Positions 45,701 through 57,502 of a stretch of 64,000 nt of DNA are shown here, piece by piece. The stretch is from the NCBI GenBank assembly GCA_021234155.1, contig JAJEKV010000023.1, positions 8,252,610 through 8,316,609 on the forward strand, read 5' to 3'. Source of the DNA: Isoetes taiwanensis. Lineage: Eukaryota > Streptophyta > Lycopodiopsida > Isoetales > Isoetaceae. The notes under the pieces were generated by a model, which made no database searches, was not told the DNA's origin, and saw only the letters and a list, made by a program, of their open reading frames with translations. Numbering within the stretch: position 1 is the first letter of the stretch; the number at the start of each line of letters is the position of its first letter. Both the position numbers and the translations under genes were made by a program.

Positions 45701-48700
45701 TAAAGACCCTGCGGTCTAGGAGGTGAACAAATTACAAACCATTAGGAGCTAAAAAAGGAGCTATCTCATAACCAATCTGAGTATCACCTACCTGCACTAA
45801 ACTTGAGTCCAATAGATCCCTATAATTAATAAGATCCATATACATTCTACCTACAAATTGCTAGGAGCAAAGGATTGCGCTCCAGGATGTCTTTGAAATT
45901 TCTTTTTGATGTCCAAAATTTGGCATCTGCCACTTTTTGCCAGAACTTGAGGTAATACCAATGTGCCTGTTGGAAGAGCAGAAACTTCCATGTACTTGCT
46001 GCCAATACAACCTGCTACAAATGTTTTTGGCATATCCAAAGTACGATGTTTAAATCGCATATTTAACTTTACTTAGCTAGACTTATACTTGATGGGATGG
46101 CTCCACCCGACCATCACACCAGAAATAATACAAGTTAAAATTGTCAGAAAACGAAAACAAAAAGCTTCTGATGATAATTTCCAATTTGTGCAATGAAAGT
46201 GCTTTCTACACTGACCTCCCAATACTTTTGCTGCTGCATCAGAGAAAGCTGGCCCGGCAAAGGAGCAGTGTGTATGTGAACCAATCCATTATCAGATCCA
46301 GAAACAACATATTGACATGAATGAGAATATCTGCAAAATTGGAAATAGAGCACACATAGTAATATCAATAGTGATATAAACAATTATTTTTATATTATTA
46401 GAAAACCATCTCAGAAAATGCAAGAATAGATACGTGAGACAGGAGAGAGAACCCGGGCTCCATTTAGAATAGCCAAGGACCTCGGGGGTGTCAATATGAC
46501 ACTCATAAAGTAAGCCTGCCGCTTTTCCCTGCAAAATCCATTTACCAACAAGAACATAAATAGCACAACCGACAAGGAAAGAAAACCAGTGACCTATAAA
46601 GAAAAATAACAAAAAAAGAAATCGGGTTGGCCATTTGGATAGCAATCTAGATGGATGGGAGATTATCGTTGTCCAAATTCCTTACCTCTAATGCAACATA
46701 AAATGTATTCATAACACCGTTAGTGTACATCACAGCTCGAACAGGAAATTCAGAAGAATAATGATCTTCCTCGGGCACCACCACTGACGATTTTTTCCGA
46801 GTTGTCACTTCTGGTTCTATGAATGCATCTGCATCTGCTTCTTGTGGACTTGATTCAGACCCCTCTGCTGGTCTTGCTTCACGGATGGATAATTCTTCAC
46901 CGATGGATAATTCTTCCTGAGGATTATCCATATCCTCTAAAGGGTCGTTAGTTTGTTCACTGTTACTTTCCCCTTGAGGTTGTGCTGATGAGTCCTTTTC
47001 ACTTTCAACAACTATATTTTTCTCCTTCTCTTCCTGGACAAATATCAGATTGTATTGCAAGCCTAAGGTGAAAAGTGATAACTTTAGTAAGATACCTCCT
47101 TCGTATTACTAGCTTGCTTTGGAGATGAACTTTTCCGCCGAGGCCGTTTTATCTTGGGCAAAAGGAATCTAAATGACTTGATTGGAAGCTTGAGTTCAAA
47201 AGTGAATCTGGTATCAGTATTTAGTTCTGCAGCAAAGGTTGCAAAATTAAACAATAAAATATTGTAACTAAATGTGTTTTACAAAAAGTTGATGCATCAA
47301 GTATAGGACTAGTATCCATGAAAGACAAATTGTCTTGAATTAGGATTTATGTCCAGGAATAGCCATGCTTATTGCCAATTATTTGCCTGTCACAAATAGC
47401 AAGCAATTTGTCGCAGCTAAGATAAAATGGCTTTCATGCGGTACCCATTTATCTAACCAAACAGGCATGTCCACCATGACATTCTCTCCTCATGCACATG
47501 AACATATGTTTTGTGATAATATAAGCTAATGATAGCTATTAAGTAGCCTGAAATACATGCTAAAAAACCAACACAATTCCCTCTTTATTCACAAGCTGTA
47601 CACCACCCTTCATAATGGGTTCACATACCTGGGCGGGCAACTTCCAGAATATCACCATTTGAGCACCCCAAAAGCACATGCATGCTAGTCGGTGACCAGT
47701 CCAAGCATTTCACAGGCCCAGTAGTTTTAACAAACCTGTATAGAAGATTCATAATCATCAACACTTCTAGAATTCATTATAGACATGACAAATAAAGCAG
47801 GAAATGACTGAAAAGACAGGAAATGACTGAAAAGACAGGAAATGACTGAAAAGATGAATGATCTAGTTTGTAACAAGCAACCGCCGGACGTCGTAAAGCA
47901 AGACAAGAAAAAAAAAGACAAAAAAGAGCTTATTAATGTCTACGCGAGAGAGCCATATGGTCTATGAGACCAACTAAATACACAAGGAGCTAGTGGTAGT
48001 TAAATCTAGCAAGAAAGAAAAACTAGAACCTAGTAATAGAGCTTACCATTGGTTCTGCATCCTATGAGTTCATTAATGCACCCCCTTGTGGTCTAAAAAA
48101 CCTGTGATCATAGCAGGAAATTACCTAAATCCCCCCATTTTGCTATAATTACCAAAATGCCCCAGAAACGAGGTGTTTGGCTAGCTACAACCGCAATAAC
48201 TTCTTTGGGTGACCTCTCAAAAAGAAAGTGCCATTCACAAAACTTATAGATGAAGTAAGACGTTTCCAAAATCATCTAATTTGGTGTTGGAATCTTCAAG
48301 TTAAAGTTTTAAATAAGTGTTTTGTTTAACAACTCGAAAGAGAATAACTTGTGGTTTCTAACTCCAATATTGAATTTCATCTCCTTGGAAGGACCTTATT
48401 CTTATCTCCACTGTTAATAAAGACAACTTTCGAATTTGATGAGCCACAAAAGCTATATTACTATATTACCAAAATGCCCTTCATTTGGAGGGCGTTTTGA
48501 CAAGAGGCATTTTGGTAATTTATGTCTACATCAACGTATGCATAACAAAGCTCTAACAATGCTAACGTGTCAATGCTCACACGGTATTCAAATTTCGCGT
48601 ATGCATATCCGTTAACAGGATCTCTTAAGCCATATTGGATTGCTTGCTAACCTGCTGCTATTTCCTCAAGCTAAATCAAGGAAAAACACATCTGATCTTA

Positions 48701-51700
48701 CCCATAGGCTTTGAGAGAGCGTGTAAATTTAGGATATGGGGGTTTCAGGTGATGTTCCCTGTTTCTACACAGGCATTGGCCATGCCAATTCTAAATGATT
48801 TGCTGCAGCAACGGGCCGCTTCAAATGGGTACAATCTCAGCCAAGGAAAGCATCTCCAACATGCTCCATTCTTCAACCTTAGGAGCCCAATGTGTTAAAA
48901 AGAAATTGCAAACCAGACCCGAGTGAGTGGGACTTCCCTGAAATCAACATAGGCAAATCATCCAACCACAAAGGCAACTTGTAAACCATCAAGGCTGAAG
49001 TCCTGAAAGAAACCTTCCAAATTGCTGCAGGGTGTGTACAAAAAGCTGCTGGAAATAAAGACTCCTACTGCAGCATCAGGCCAGTTTTGTTTCTCGATGC
49101 CACAATCGACCATAAGCACATCTGGCTGCATGCTAACAGTCTTATTCGATCTCTGAGTTCACCATTATTATGAACCTTGTCATGATCAAAGCAGAGTCTT
49201 GCAATGAGGGTATCATCATATCCTTGAAAGATGAATCACGACCTTCTTTTCATCCTTCTAACCTTCTGCTCATCTTGAGATTCCAAATGGTCTCTAACCT
49301 GCTTGGAAGGTGAGGTATAAGACCCCTTAAAGGCTGCACCAGTCATCAAATGTCGCCGCTTCGGTCTTCGTCAAGCAATTTTGGAACTTCCAAAGACTTC
49401 ATGCATGAAATACATTGTCCGGCAGCCATAATCCATGTAAATTTCTTTACCTCGTGTTCATCAGCAAGGCCATTTCTTTGTATAGCAAGAAGAGTTGTTA
49501 CAATCCTCAAAAGATTGGTTAAAAAATGCAACTTCTTGGGGGCAAGATGATTCTACCTGAATAGCCATGAACATGGATTCATCATGTGCTCCTTATCTTC
49601 ATGAGCAAAGTAGTTTTGTGTATCTTTAGGCTCCGATTTCATGATCCTTTCAGGGCATATTCCCTAATGCATCTTTTGGTTCTTTCTTGCACCAGCAATC
49701 ATGCTTTGAATAATTATCATTCTTTGACCCCTTTGAATCGTTATGAACAAAGGCTGAATCATTTCCACTTTGTTGTTGCAGCTTCAAATCTTGCTGCAAC
49801 AAGACTCCAGTCACCTTTACTAAGGTCTTTCAGATTCTCTCATCTCAAAATTGTAACCAGCAGGTGTCAAACCAGCAGCATAGCTTGGATGACATTATCT
49901 GCATCAACTGTTTTCCTTTGCTTCTTATGTTGCTAATGTGAGCATGCATACTCCTGCAACCCGACAAACTTGCAGCTTGTCCTTGAGATAAAATCCATAC
50001 AGCCTGAGAACCTACAATTCAAATTTCTGAAATTTGCTCATCATGGCTGTTAGAATCTATCCATTGCAATTTAACTCGCTTGGCACTGGCAGTGACTTCA
50101 CTTGGAGGATCAAAGTATTTCATGCCCATGGCATAGTTTCTAGGTTGCAGCAACTATATAATTGTATTGCCTTATTCAAAAATTTTCATATAATTTTGCA
50201 ATTGTATTGTATTAGTACATTTAGAATGCGATGTATTCCTATTTTTGTACAGGCATTTGATTTGTGGTTATTTTCTGCATTTCTGGCCTCCAATTTGTAT
50301 TCCTATTTTGGATTCATTTTCTTTTTGGTATTTGGGAGGATCGATCTGTCCCTCTGTAAGTTCCACATTATAGGTATTTGAAACTTTTGAAAGTTCAAAG
50401 TACCTGTTCGAAATCTAGCCAGAACATATGAAATCATTGACTTGCATTTTCTATGATTGAAACTTCTTAACGTGTTAGCAGATAAATCAGCTGGAGGAGA
50501 TATGTATAATGGGGTTATTATAGCTCGAATGTAAGTATCAAAATTAGAACTACTTACCCAATAGGTCTGTAGGAGTCAACAATATGAAAGAAGAAAACAG
50601 TCGCATCTTTTGAACCAGTTGCCAATATCTCTCCATCTGGGCTTGCTCGAAGTGCTGCTACATCCATCTTCAAGACAGCAATATCAAACAGTGAGCTTCA
50701 TGGCTGAAACGTCTTCCAAAAAAACATGCATGACACTAATAAAATCTTAACAAATACAAACAACAGTATATCAATTATTTGCAGACATGGTGACCTTGCA
50801 TAGCCTTTAGATGCTAGCTGCCATTTTTTCCTGCTTTTCTCTGACTTTTTAGAACCAACGGTTTAAATAAAAAATTCGACTACAGTCTATGTTTTCACAT
50901 TCGTTATTCATCTTTGTATCAAAAAGTAACTTTGCCTGCACAGAAATATCAGATGACAGTTGATCATATAGAACAGGCTTTATATTGGACAACATTTATG
51001 CTGACAGCTGCGCGTATCTTTATATAGACCATAAATTTAAAAAACAAGTTTAATAATCCAAGATACACTTTTGACAGGATGCTTGAGATAGCACAAAGCT
51101 ATACAGAGAAAGAACGTAAGCAAATCAAGAGCCCATGGGGTGTTTAAAAGCAAATCTATTTCCCATCTAACAATTTTCTGAATGGTACGAGGTTGCTTTA
51201 AATATCGGATAGGCAAGTTTAAAAAGAAGTTGGTTGAGGGTTCTCAAAGGCATAAAATTTTGCAATGCAACTCAGTCAATTTCCCCTAATTGTAGACCTT
51301 ACCAATAACTCTAGAGATTGATATAAAAACATTTGAGAACCATAAATCAAAAGAGAAAGGTCATGAAGTACGACATTTCACTCTTCCTGATAGATCAGAG
51401 ATGCCAGCACTAAAATATACTGAGTTTTCCTGTTCATATTATTGAGTTTGCTTTTCCCACTCAAGCTACAAGTTAGAAATTAAGTTCCACTATCTGTAGT
51501 TAATCATTAATTCCCTTATTTATCTGCAAGAGAATAACTCATAACTGTGTGAGGTTTCATCACATGAAGAAGCGCCCATTTTGAGCGGCACTGCTGCAGC
51601 ACTCTCACGACTCCATCAGTGAAACCAACAGCGACTGTCTTACCTTGTGCATCAACCGCCAAAGGAAACCATGTAAGTGCGGTGGCACCAGAAGAAAACT

Positions 51701-54700
51701 GTCTCATGTAAACTTGTGACTGCTGGCTGAAATTATACAGCCTGACCTAAGAAAACCCAAACAAATACTGGGATTAGTTCATTCTAAACGATTGGGATCA
51801 TAAAGCAGAAATGCTTGAGAAGGATAAATTGCTAACCGTGCCATCAGAACCAGCACTGGCAATGTAATAGTTATTAGGCGAACTTGCAGCCGCAATTATG
51901 GAACCAGAATGAAATTCCATGAGCTTTTCTAGCTCAAATGATGGAATATTCACTCTCCATATTGCTCCAGCTTCATCCTAAAGATGTAAAGAAATTAAAT
52001 CTACTGCGAACATCCCTCTGGTCTAACATTGCTGCAACCCTAGCATTAAGAAATTATTTATCCAAACCTGAATGACCCAATGATCTGCCTCAAAAATAAT
52101 TCCTTTGATGCGGCAATCAGAGCCAACTTGAAGTTCCCGAAGAGGGTCCACCTCACAAATAAGCTTTTCATCCCCATCATCAGCAGCATCTAACCACTAG
52201 ATTGACCAACAAGTAATTGAAGTGTAAACACTCTGTATACTCCATGAATAATCTTTAGGCATATTTTAATACCAAGGTGAATCAGATCCGTACCTCACCA
52301 AAGCTCCAGAATTTGATATAGCCATCAGCCCCAGCAGTTATAAGCTGATTTGCTTCTTCATCTAATATAACTAATTCTATCATCCCATCATGGCATGGCT
52401 TCCCACCTTGTCTCTTGAGCTGACATTTAACAAGCTCTCCTTCCCAGACAATTATCCCTCCTGATTCGGTACCAGAAATTACCTGATTCACATAATCCAA
52501 CTTTAGGCATTCCTAGATAACATTTTAGCAGCAATAAACATCAATACAATTACATTAAAGAATTCTATTTTTAATTGAAAGCCTTTCAGAAAAAAAACGA
52601 CCACAAATTTTATCATGTATTTATAACCACGTATATACAACCTGCTCGCATTACACATCTTATCACATGAAAAGACAAAAGTATGGAAAAGAAAGAGTAT
52701 ATTAACATCTGCGGGAGAACGCTTGTGTCTACGAGACCAATTATCACAGCTGATCACGTATAGCTAGAGGGGATTGTAGCATCCTAGATATGTGCACAGC
52801 TATTCAAGATTCCAAGGAATGTTATATTACCCGGTTTCAACCCTTTATTTTGCATGTGACCCAAGAGCTCTATAGCATTGCTGAGATAGTTATACCTGTT
52901 ATATAAAGTGACCACAGAAATCCATAAGACCAAGCCTGGTTCAAGTAGCTTATTTAATATGAGCCATGCATTATCTAGGTCCCCAGATTTTTCATACACA
53001 TAAAAAGTACAGTTCCTATGACACATGCCATTTTTTGCAGGTATGGGCTTTTTACAGAAAGATTTTGGCAAGTGGACAAATTGTTTTATGAGAGAAAAAC
53101 TAGGCAAAAGTTGAGTAATGACTTATATAGTCATTAGTGATAATGTGGCATGTGATGACGTGGCATCATCTCAGCCACACAAGTATTATTTAGGGTTAGG
53201 TTAGAGTGAAGGTTTCTAACTCCAACAAATCTACCCCGGATCTCATAATATACTGGGCATCAAAGTGCTCCTCCAACTCATTAGATTCATATGCACAGCC
53301 TGGAGCTCCTCTTGGAGCATTTAACCTGCCTGACCAGCCTCAATCTCAAGCAGAAAATGAGACCCTGAGCTGATCAACTTCATGTCTCACTTTGTGTGCT
53401 AAGTGAATATTCACATACCCTGGATGCAGAATTATTGCACCTTGATGGGAAGCTCTCTTGGGATCCGCCGTGTTTGTGTTGTGTTAGGCTCTGGACCTAT
53501 ACATGAAAGAAAGATACAACAGAAAAGGAATGTCTAACAGTAACACTTTAGCCAGTGAAGACAATAACTACTCTATAGGTGTGTGATTATGCCTCTTATA
53601 GGAATGCCATGGCAACAACAGATGGTTGACTCAGAAGTGTGACGTATCTAATACCTCTAAGAACCCTCCTGATTACTAACACTGAGAAACTAAGACTTCT
53701 GGAAGAGTGAAGCATGTACAGCAACCCGAGCCACAAGAGAAGCCATGTCTGCAATAACACCATAGTTTTTGAGCTATACTTCCCTTGTCCTATACCATTC
53801 TTGCTTCTGAGTGATATAAAGCAACAAAATAAGCTGCGCCTAACAGAAACACTCTAACTAGTGAAGACAATAACTATTCTAATGGTGCATGACTATGTCT
53901 CTTATAGGAATGCCACGTCAATGGCAGATGGTGACTCAGCACTGTGGCACCATCTATACCTCTAATAGGTTGTATATAAGTAATCAAGATCATGATTCAT
54001 GTCTTTTTGGAACCTCTTCTCAGTTCCAGGGTTGCCTGCAATATTGACTGCATTCACATTATAATGGAAAGAAAGCAGGTTTTCTAGACCAAATCCCATA
54101 GCTGAGATGCCTTTGCAAAGCAACATTCTTTAACGCCCTTATCAACCAATCTTTTTGAAGACTTAAAAGCGAGCCATGGAAGTCTACTTTACTTCGCTGC
54201 AAGGTCCCAAGCCGATGCAATTTTTGTATAAAAGAAAAAAGCTGGAATGATGCATCCTTTTGTACAGGGGCGGCTGTGAATTCTGCTAAAGTGATTGGAG
54301 GAACAGAAATTTTGTTCATAATAATTTTGCGACAAGAAGTATATTTGAAGCCTCTCTCAATTTGCGCCCATTCCTTGGCTCTCATGTTCAACCTCTCCCC
54401 CCAACACAAAAAAAAAACCCCAAACACACAAAAGCTTGGGAGCAATTCTTTTGTAATGTTGCGAGCAAAGCATATCCATTTGTAAGCCTTGCATATGCTG
54501 CAGCATTCATGCTAAAGATGAGACCCTTAAATTGTATCCCCAAACATGTGTAATGAGAGACATGTTCACTCTAAGTTCTCGCAGCTTGGTTATTGCACAA
54601 TAACATTGTATAGCACAAAGTTTGACGAGGTGATAATGTTTTGGCATCCTTTCAGTAAGGCTTTCGTATGCAAGCTTGGGCTTAGTAACATTGAGAGTGC

Positions 54701-57502
54701 TTGTTCCAAGATTCTTGTTGACATTTTAAAGATTGTCCGTTCTTTAAAAGGTAACTGACATTACATTTCTCTGTGTGCAAAAGTTCCCGAGTGCCAATCA
54801 ATCCCTGTGTTTAAGGCCTTCAAGGGGAGGAGAATATAATCTGCATAAAAAAGGATGGATATGCACTCCTCATCTAGAGAAGACCCTTCACCTCCAATTG
54901 CTACTGCATGGTTTTCCAGCTCATCAATGCATAAGCCAAAAAGCGTAGGGGACAAGGGACAGCCTTGTTTGACCCTTCTTGTGCTGTTTATTTCATCCGA
55001 CCAGCCTTTACTTGATTTCATGCTTACCATTATATTAACAAAGTAAATATAACAGAAATATAAAGACCATTTTATTATAAACCTTCCATTATACAATGTG
55101 ACCTTTTTCTTGAAAAGCTTGGCCCTTTACGAGGATTTAAACATCTACTTAGGGGCTCCTACAATTGGGATGGGCCTTTTAGCATTAACAAACACATTCT
55201 TAGGTTGGCTGGTCTTAAATGTCCGTTTCCAAGGAAGAAGTTAGATGCCTCCTCTTCCTAGAGTGAAGATTGGCTGGTCTGTTGTTCCAGACAGATGCAA
55301 ATGCACCATTAGGGCTTTGAATAATCTAGACACATTGGCAGATGTTCATTTACGGGTTGGAGTTTGCGCTGTTTACTGCTAACTATGGCTGCAACCATAT
55401 CCAGCAACTACTGCCCTAGATGTATTTATCATCACAGCTTTTGTTTCTAATTATCACTTGCCAAAGAGGCAGAGTTGTGACAAATAGAATTTCATATAAG
55501 ACCATACTTTATACAATTGCCAACAAAGAGTCAAACTTGACAGTATATCTCTTACCTTGCCATTCGAAAGCTCGACATATCCTGCAATATCACTGATTGT
55601 GACCTGTCCGAACTTCCCAATAAAACCCTAAAAAGATACAGTGGCGTTCTTAGTAACTAGCACAAAGAATATGGCACAGATTTTATCTTCCAGGACCGTT
55701 TTCCAATATGGCACACACTACTAACTGAACAGCTGAAAAATATACATAGGGTGGGAAAATAAAAGCATACAAGAGTCGGTAAAATTTGAAAAAACTTTCT
55801 CTTATTGCAATGCTTACAGCATGGACTTATTTTGATATGCACGAATCGTCTAAGAATATTGATCCAACTATTAAGAAGTTTGGACATGTTTATTAGTTTT
55901 CCACCTATATTTGGTCTCGATGATGTAAAGGATATAGACTAAAACAAACGGGGTAGTCACAGGATTTGCACTAGTAGTGATCAATTGACAAAAAAGGAAC
56001 GTTGTACCATGCTGTGCTTCATTTGGTAAAGCAGCGACTCAAATTGATTTTCTTCGAATTAAAAGCATGTCTTAAATGTTAAAGGTATGCCACGACGTCA
56101 AAAAATACTAATACGATGCGTCATGTGTACCTCAAGCTTCAAGCCTGTAAAAGTATAAGCCATTTTCCAGAAACGTATATGACCAACTCCTGATGTCAGT
56201 AGCTGACCTGAGAAAAATTTGGAAAAGGAAACCTATACACAGAAGCAGAAATCAGTCTTTACGAGCAGCTCTCCTTCACATAGAAATAGAAAGTTTCAAG
56301 CTTAGTGCAATGAATATTTTAACATTCCAACACAACTAGCATACCGTGAAAACATCTTGCGAAAATGCCTTCGCTCTAAGAATAATGGTTTCATTGGACC
56401 AATCCCAAACAGTAAGCCAATAATCAGGAAACCCACCAACCTGCAAGCTTCCATAATAGAGTTCAGCATTAACTGCTTTCGGCTCCACATAATCCTTAAT
56501 AACAGAATCATACTGTTGCAAGTTGTGTTCCATCGTGATTAAATGCTGCTGCAGTGTACAGTCTCTCAGTTCCATCTCTAAGGATCTGCCCATGTAGATA
56601 AGAAAAATAAGTCATGTTCATTATGGTCAATATGATTGTGTATCTAGGTAAGTTAAGAACCTTAGATGATGTCAGCATCGGATACTCATAAATGTATATA
56701 CTCGGATTTGATCCTTTCTCACATACAGCAAACCATTGTCTAGACGGATGTACAGTCACGGCACCAATTCCACAGCCCTCTACGCACTGGAGCAAATGGC
56801 TTGTTATATGAACTTGATTGTCAGTTACTAAAATGCTTTCGCGACTTACTGGAAGGTATGTTGTTGAGTTCTTTTGTATGTCCCAAACATGAACGATGTT
56901 TCCACAAGAATGCAATAAAACGGTATCTGCTATATAGCATAAGTTGTGCCTCCGATTACCCTGTTCATTCAAGAAGAACTGTGTTTGTACAACTGTTCAA
57001 AAAGCAGCCTATAAAAAATAGATTAATGAACTTGTTGCTTTGTTATCTCTTGGATGTGTCATAAAAGATGTTTTACGATCTGCTGCATTTTTAGCTAATC
57101 CTATGGACGGATTGCCAAGCTCTGGGTCCCATGATCTGAGCAGAAAAGAGTGACCGCATACACCAGCGTTTATAAACTTTTGCAGACATTTGCCAACTCT
57201 CTTAATACTTAAAATGAACATGTGATCTCTCGGCTCTATGGTTTACCATTTATACCTCACACATGTGCCATTCGTTCATTGACAAATTCTTATTATTTCA
57301 AGGATTAAGTAGCAAGTCCTATTTAGAAACATTGCGCAACGCTCCCAAGCTGAATTATGGTTCAAGGTTAGGGCTTGCAATACTTATATTCTCACATAAG
57401 TGCAATGCAGTCGGAATGACTGACCTCAAAACCAAGTGAAAAAAGAAAGGCAGCTGCATTGTCTGGAAGTCTTTGTGGCTCCTCTGGCTCCGGGGTAGCC
57501 AT
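34732..57502 (-). CDS. CFAP44: Cilia- and flagella-associated protein 44, 40 exons
   Basis: CFAP44 (WDR52; FAP44 in Chlamydomonas) is an axonemal protein. With CFAP43 it forms the tether/tetherhead complex that holds the I1/f inner-arm dynein motor domains on doublet microtubules. I assembled 40 exons from ATG 57500-57502 to TAG 34732-34734. All GT-AG phases agree, giving 1774 codons, close to the 1,850 or so of the human protein. The N-terminal half is WD/beta-propeller, and the C-terminal half is charged coiled coil with an acidic stretch. Diagnostic pieces: [41 protein letters not shown] ... LLRENAQL ... EDFEID, and [18 protein letters not shown]. Introns carry copia, LINE and PPR relics. 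No premature stop was seen, so the gene looks functional. Exon 2 could start 18 bases earlier. Confidence 0.93.
39500..39665. repeat. 80-bp tandem duplication covering an exon-intron boundary
   Basis: Two copies of a unit containing AATTTACTAATCTTAGGAACGTAACG and GACCTCTAGATTGTCAAGAAAGAAC. The right copy includes the last bases of CFAP44 exon 21 and its GT donor; the left copy repeats them inside the intron. Confidence 0.88.
40640..41640 (+). pseudogene. Copia relic in a CFAP44 intron
   Basis: 40640-40840 encodes a gag (UBN2-type) fragment, [19 protein letters not shown] ... [10 protein letters not shown]. From about 40937 it jumps directly to [56 protein letters not shown], then in another frame a [13 protein letters not shown]-like motif, [18 protein letters not shown], and [19 protein letters not shown] to about 41635. 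Protease, integrase and RNase H are gone. It lies antisense to CFAP44 in the intron between exons 20 and 21. Confidence 0.88.
42060..42735 (+). pseudogene. LINE 3' end relic in a CFAP44 intron
   Basis: A CxxC...H...C finger ([19 protein letters not shown], about 42125-42182) like the C-terminus of LINE ORF2, then decayed sequence. The short 3' end is GGTCTCATAGACCCTTCGGG (42671-42690), then CTTACGTAGACGTTAATAAA and a tail of (TTTC)n to 42732. The region 41850-42060 may be part of it but is unassigned. Confidence 0.7.
42786..43001 (-). other. Unassigned ORF in a CFAP44 intron
   Basis: 71-codon minus-strand ORF containing [15 protein letters not shown] and [17 protein letters not shown]. It looks protein-like, but I recognise no family. 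It has no place in CFAP44 by phase or by comparison; probably a remnant of another mobile sequence. Confidence 0.25.
43119..43610. repeat. Two short tandem duplications in an intron
   Basis: A unit of about 70 bp (GAGGTAATYCATGTTGTTCC) at 43119 and 43189, and a diverged unit of about 75 bp (CATGCCTCCTATAATGGGCAC versus TATGCCTTCTGTAATGGGCAC) around 43480 and 43555. Confidence 0.75.
44381..44945. repeat. Two further tandem duplications in an intron
   Basis: 66-bp unit (TTTCTAGTTCGAGAGGAYACAG) at 44381 and 44447. 91-bp unit (GAGGAAYTTGTACCACRCCACAAAGATGCC-like) at 44791 and 44882, immediately beside the 27-base micro-exon 44754-44780. Confidence 0.8.
45690..46085 (-). pseudogene. LINE-like 3' end relic in a CFAP44 intron
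   Basis: A minus-strand frame ends with [14 protein letters not shown], followed within about 15 bases by the hairpin AGACC-GCAG-GGTCT (45704-45717 on the plus strand). This is the same 3' hairpin as at 9615-9628 and 42679-42693. The upstream ORF 45851-46060 is in another frame and carries no recognised domain. Confidence 0.45.
47797..47860. repeat. 19-bp unit repeated three times
   Basis: AGGAAATGACTGAAAAGAC, three near-perfect copies in a CFAP44 intron. Confidence 0.9.
47905..47975 (-). mobile_element. LINE-type 3' tail remnant
   Basis: Minus strand reads GGTCTCATAGACC (47959-47971), then CGCGTAGACATTAATAA and a T-rich tail. It matches the 3' signature of the LINE relic at 42671-42732. 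No coding part remains. Confidence 0.5.
48000..50500. other. Intron interior without recognisable elements
   Basis: Inside the 47736-50557 intron of CFAP44. ORFs at 48635, 49346, 49586 and 50034 show no family motif. Confidence 0.4.
52680..52745 (-). mobile_element. LINE-type 3' tail remnant next to a PPR fragment
   Basis: Minus strand: GGTCTCGTAGACAC, about 15 bases, GCAGATGTTAATATACTC, then a T/C-rich tail. This is the same signature as at 47905-47975 and 42671-42732. Confidence 0.45.
52785..53107 (-). pseudogene. PPR protein fragment in a CFAP44 intron
   Basis: The ORF ends in a recognisable pentatricopeptide pattern: [17 protein letters not shown], then a W-x-x-V-V-x-L-Y segment, then [15 protein letters not shown] and [13 protein letters not shown]. 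This is the S/L1/L2 order of plant PLS-class PPR proteins. Only about two repeats survive and there is no start or C-terminal domain. PPR genes are usually intronless and nuclear, so a retrocopied or truncated piece is likely. It lies in the same orientation as CFAP44 and right next to a LINE-type 3' tail. Confidence 0.75.
53540..53970. repeat. Diverged duplication, about 306 bp apart
   Basis: Blocks around 53543-53660 and 53849-53970 share AGTGAAGACAATAACTAYTC and CTCTTATAGGAATGCCA. Confidence 0.75.
54059..55140 (-). pseudogene. LINE reverse transcriptase relic in a CFAP44 intron
   Basis: 54761-55096 encodes an RT fragment: [22 protein letters not shown] and [16 protein letters not shown], where the second catalytic Asp of YADD is replaced by Tyr. 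54059-54445 continues with the thumb/connection part ([37 protein letters not shown]). The stretch between is broken by stops. It is in the same orientation as CFAP44. No hairpin tail is recognisable at its 3' side. Confidence 0.78.

Larger units (their letters stand above)
43882..57502 (-). other. CFAP44: CFAP44 exons 1-20: WD-repeat region and linker
   Basis: Exons in transcript order: 57502-57425, 56960-56661, 56585-56514, 56440-56345, 56232-56131, 55627-55556, 52482-52294, 52196-52068, 51977-51837, 51746-51546, 50667-50558, 47735-47629, 47226-47096, 47033-46686, 46528-46434, 46330-46216, 45332-45264, 45190-45100, 44780-44754 (27-base micro-exon), 44122-43882. The first 13 and exons 15-18 encode WD-type blades (IIYEYPML-like [49 protein letters not shown]). 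Exon 14 (116 codons) is a Ser/Glu-rich insert, and exon 20 opens the coiled coil. The longest introns are 52483-55555 and 47736-50557. Confidence 0.85.
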
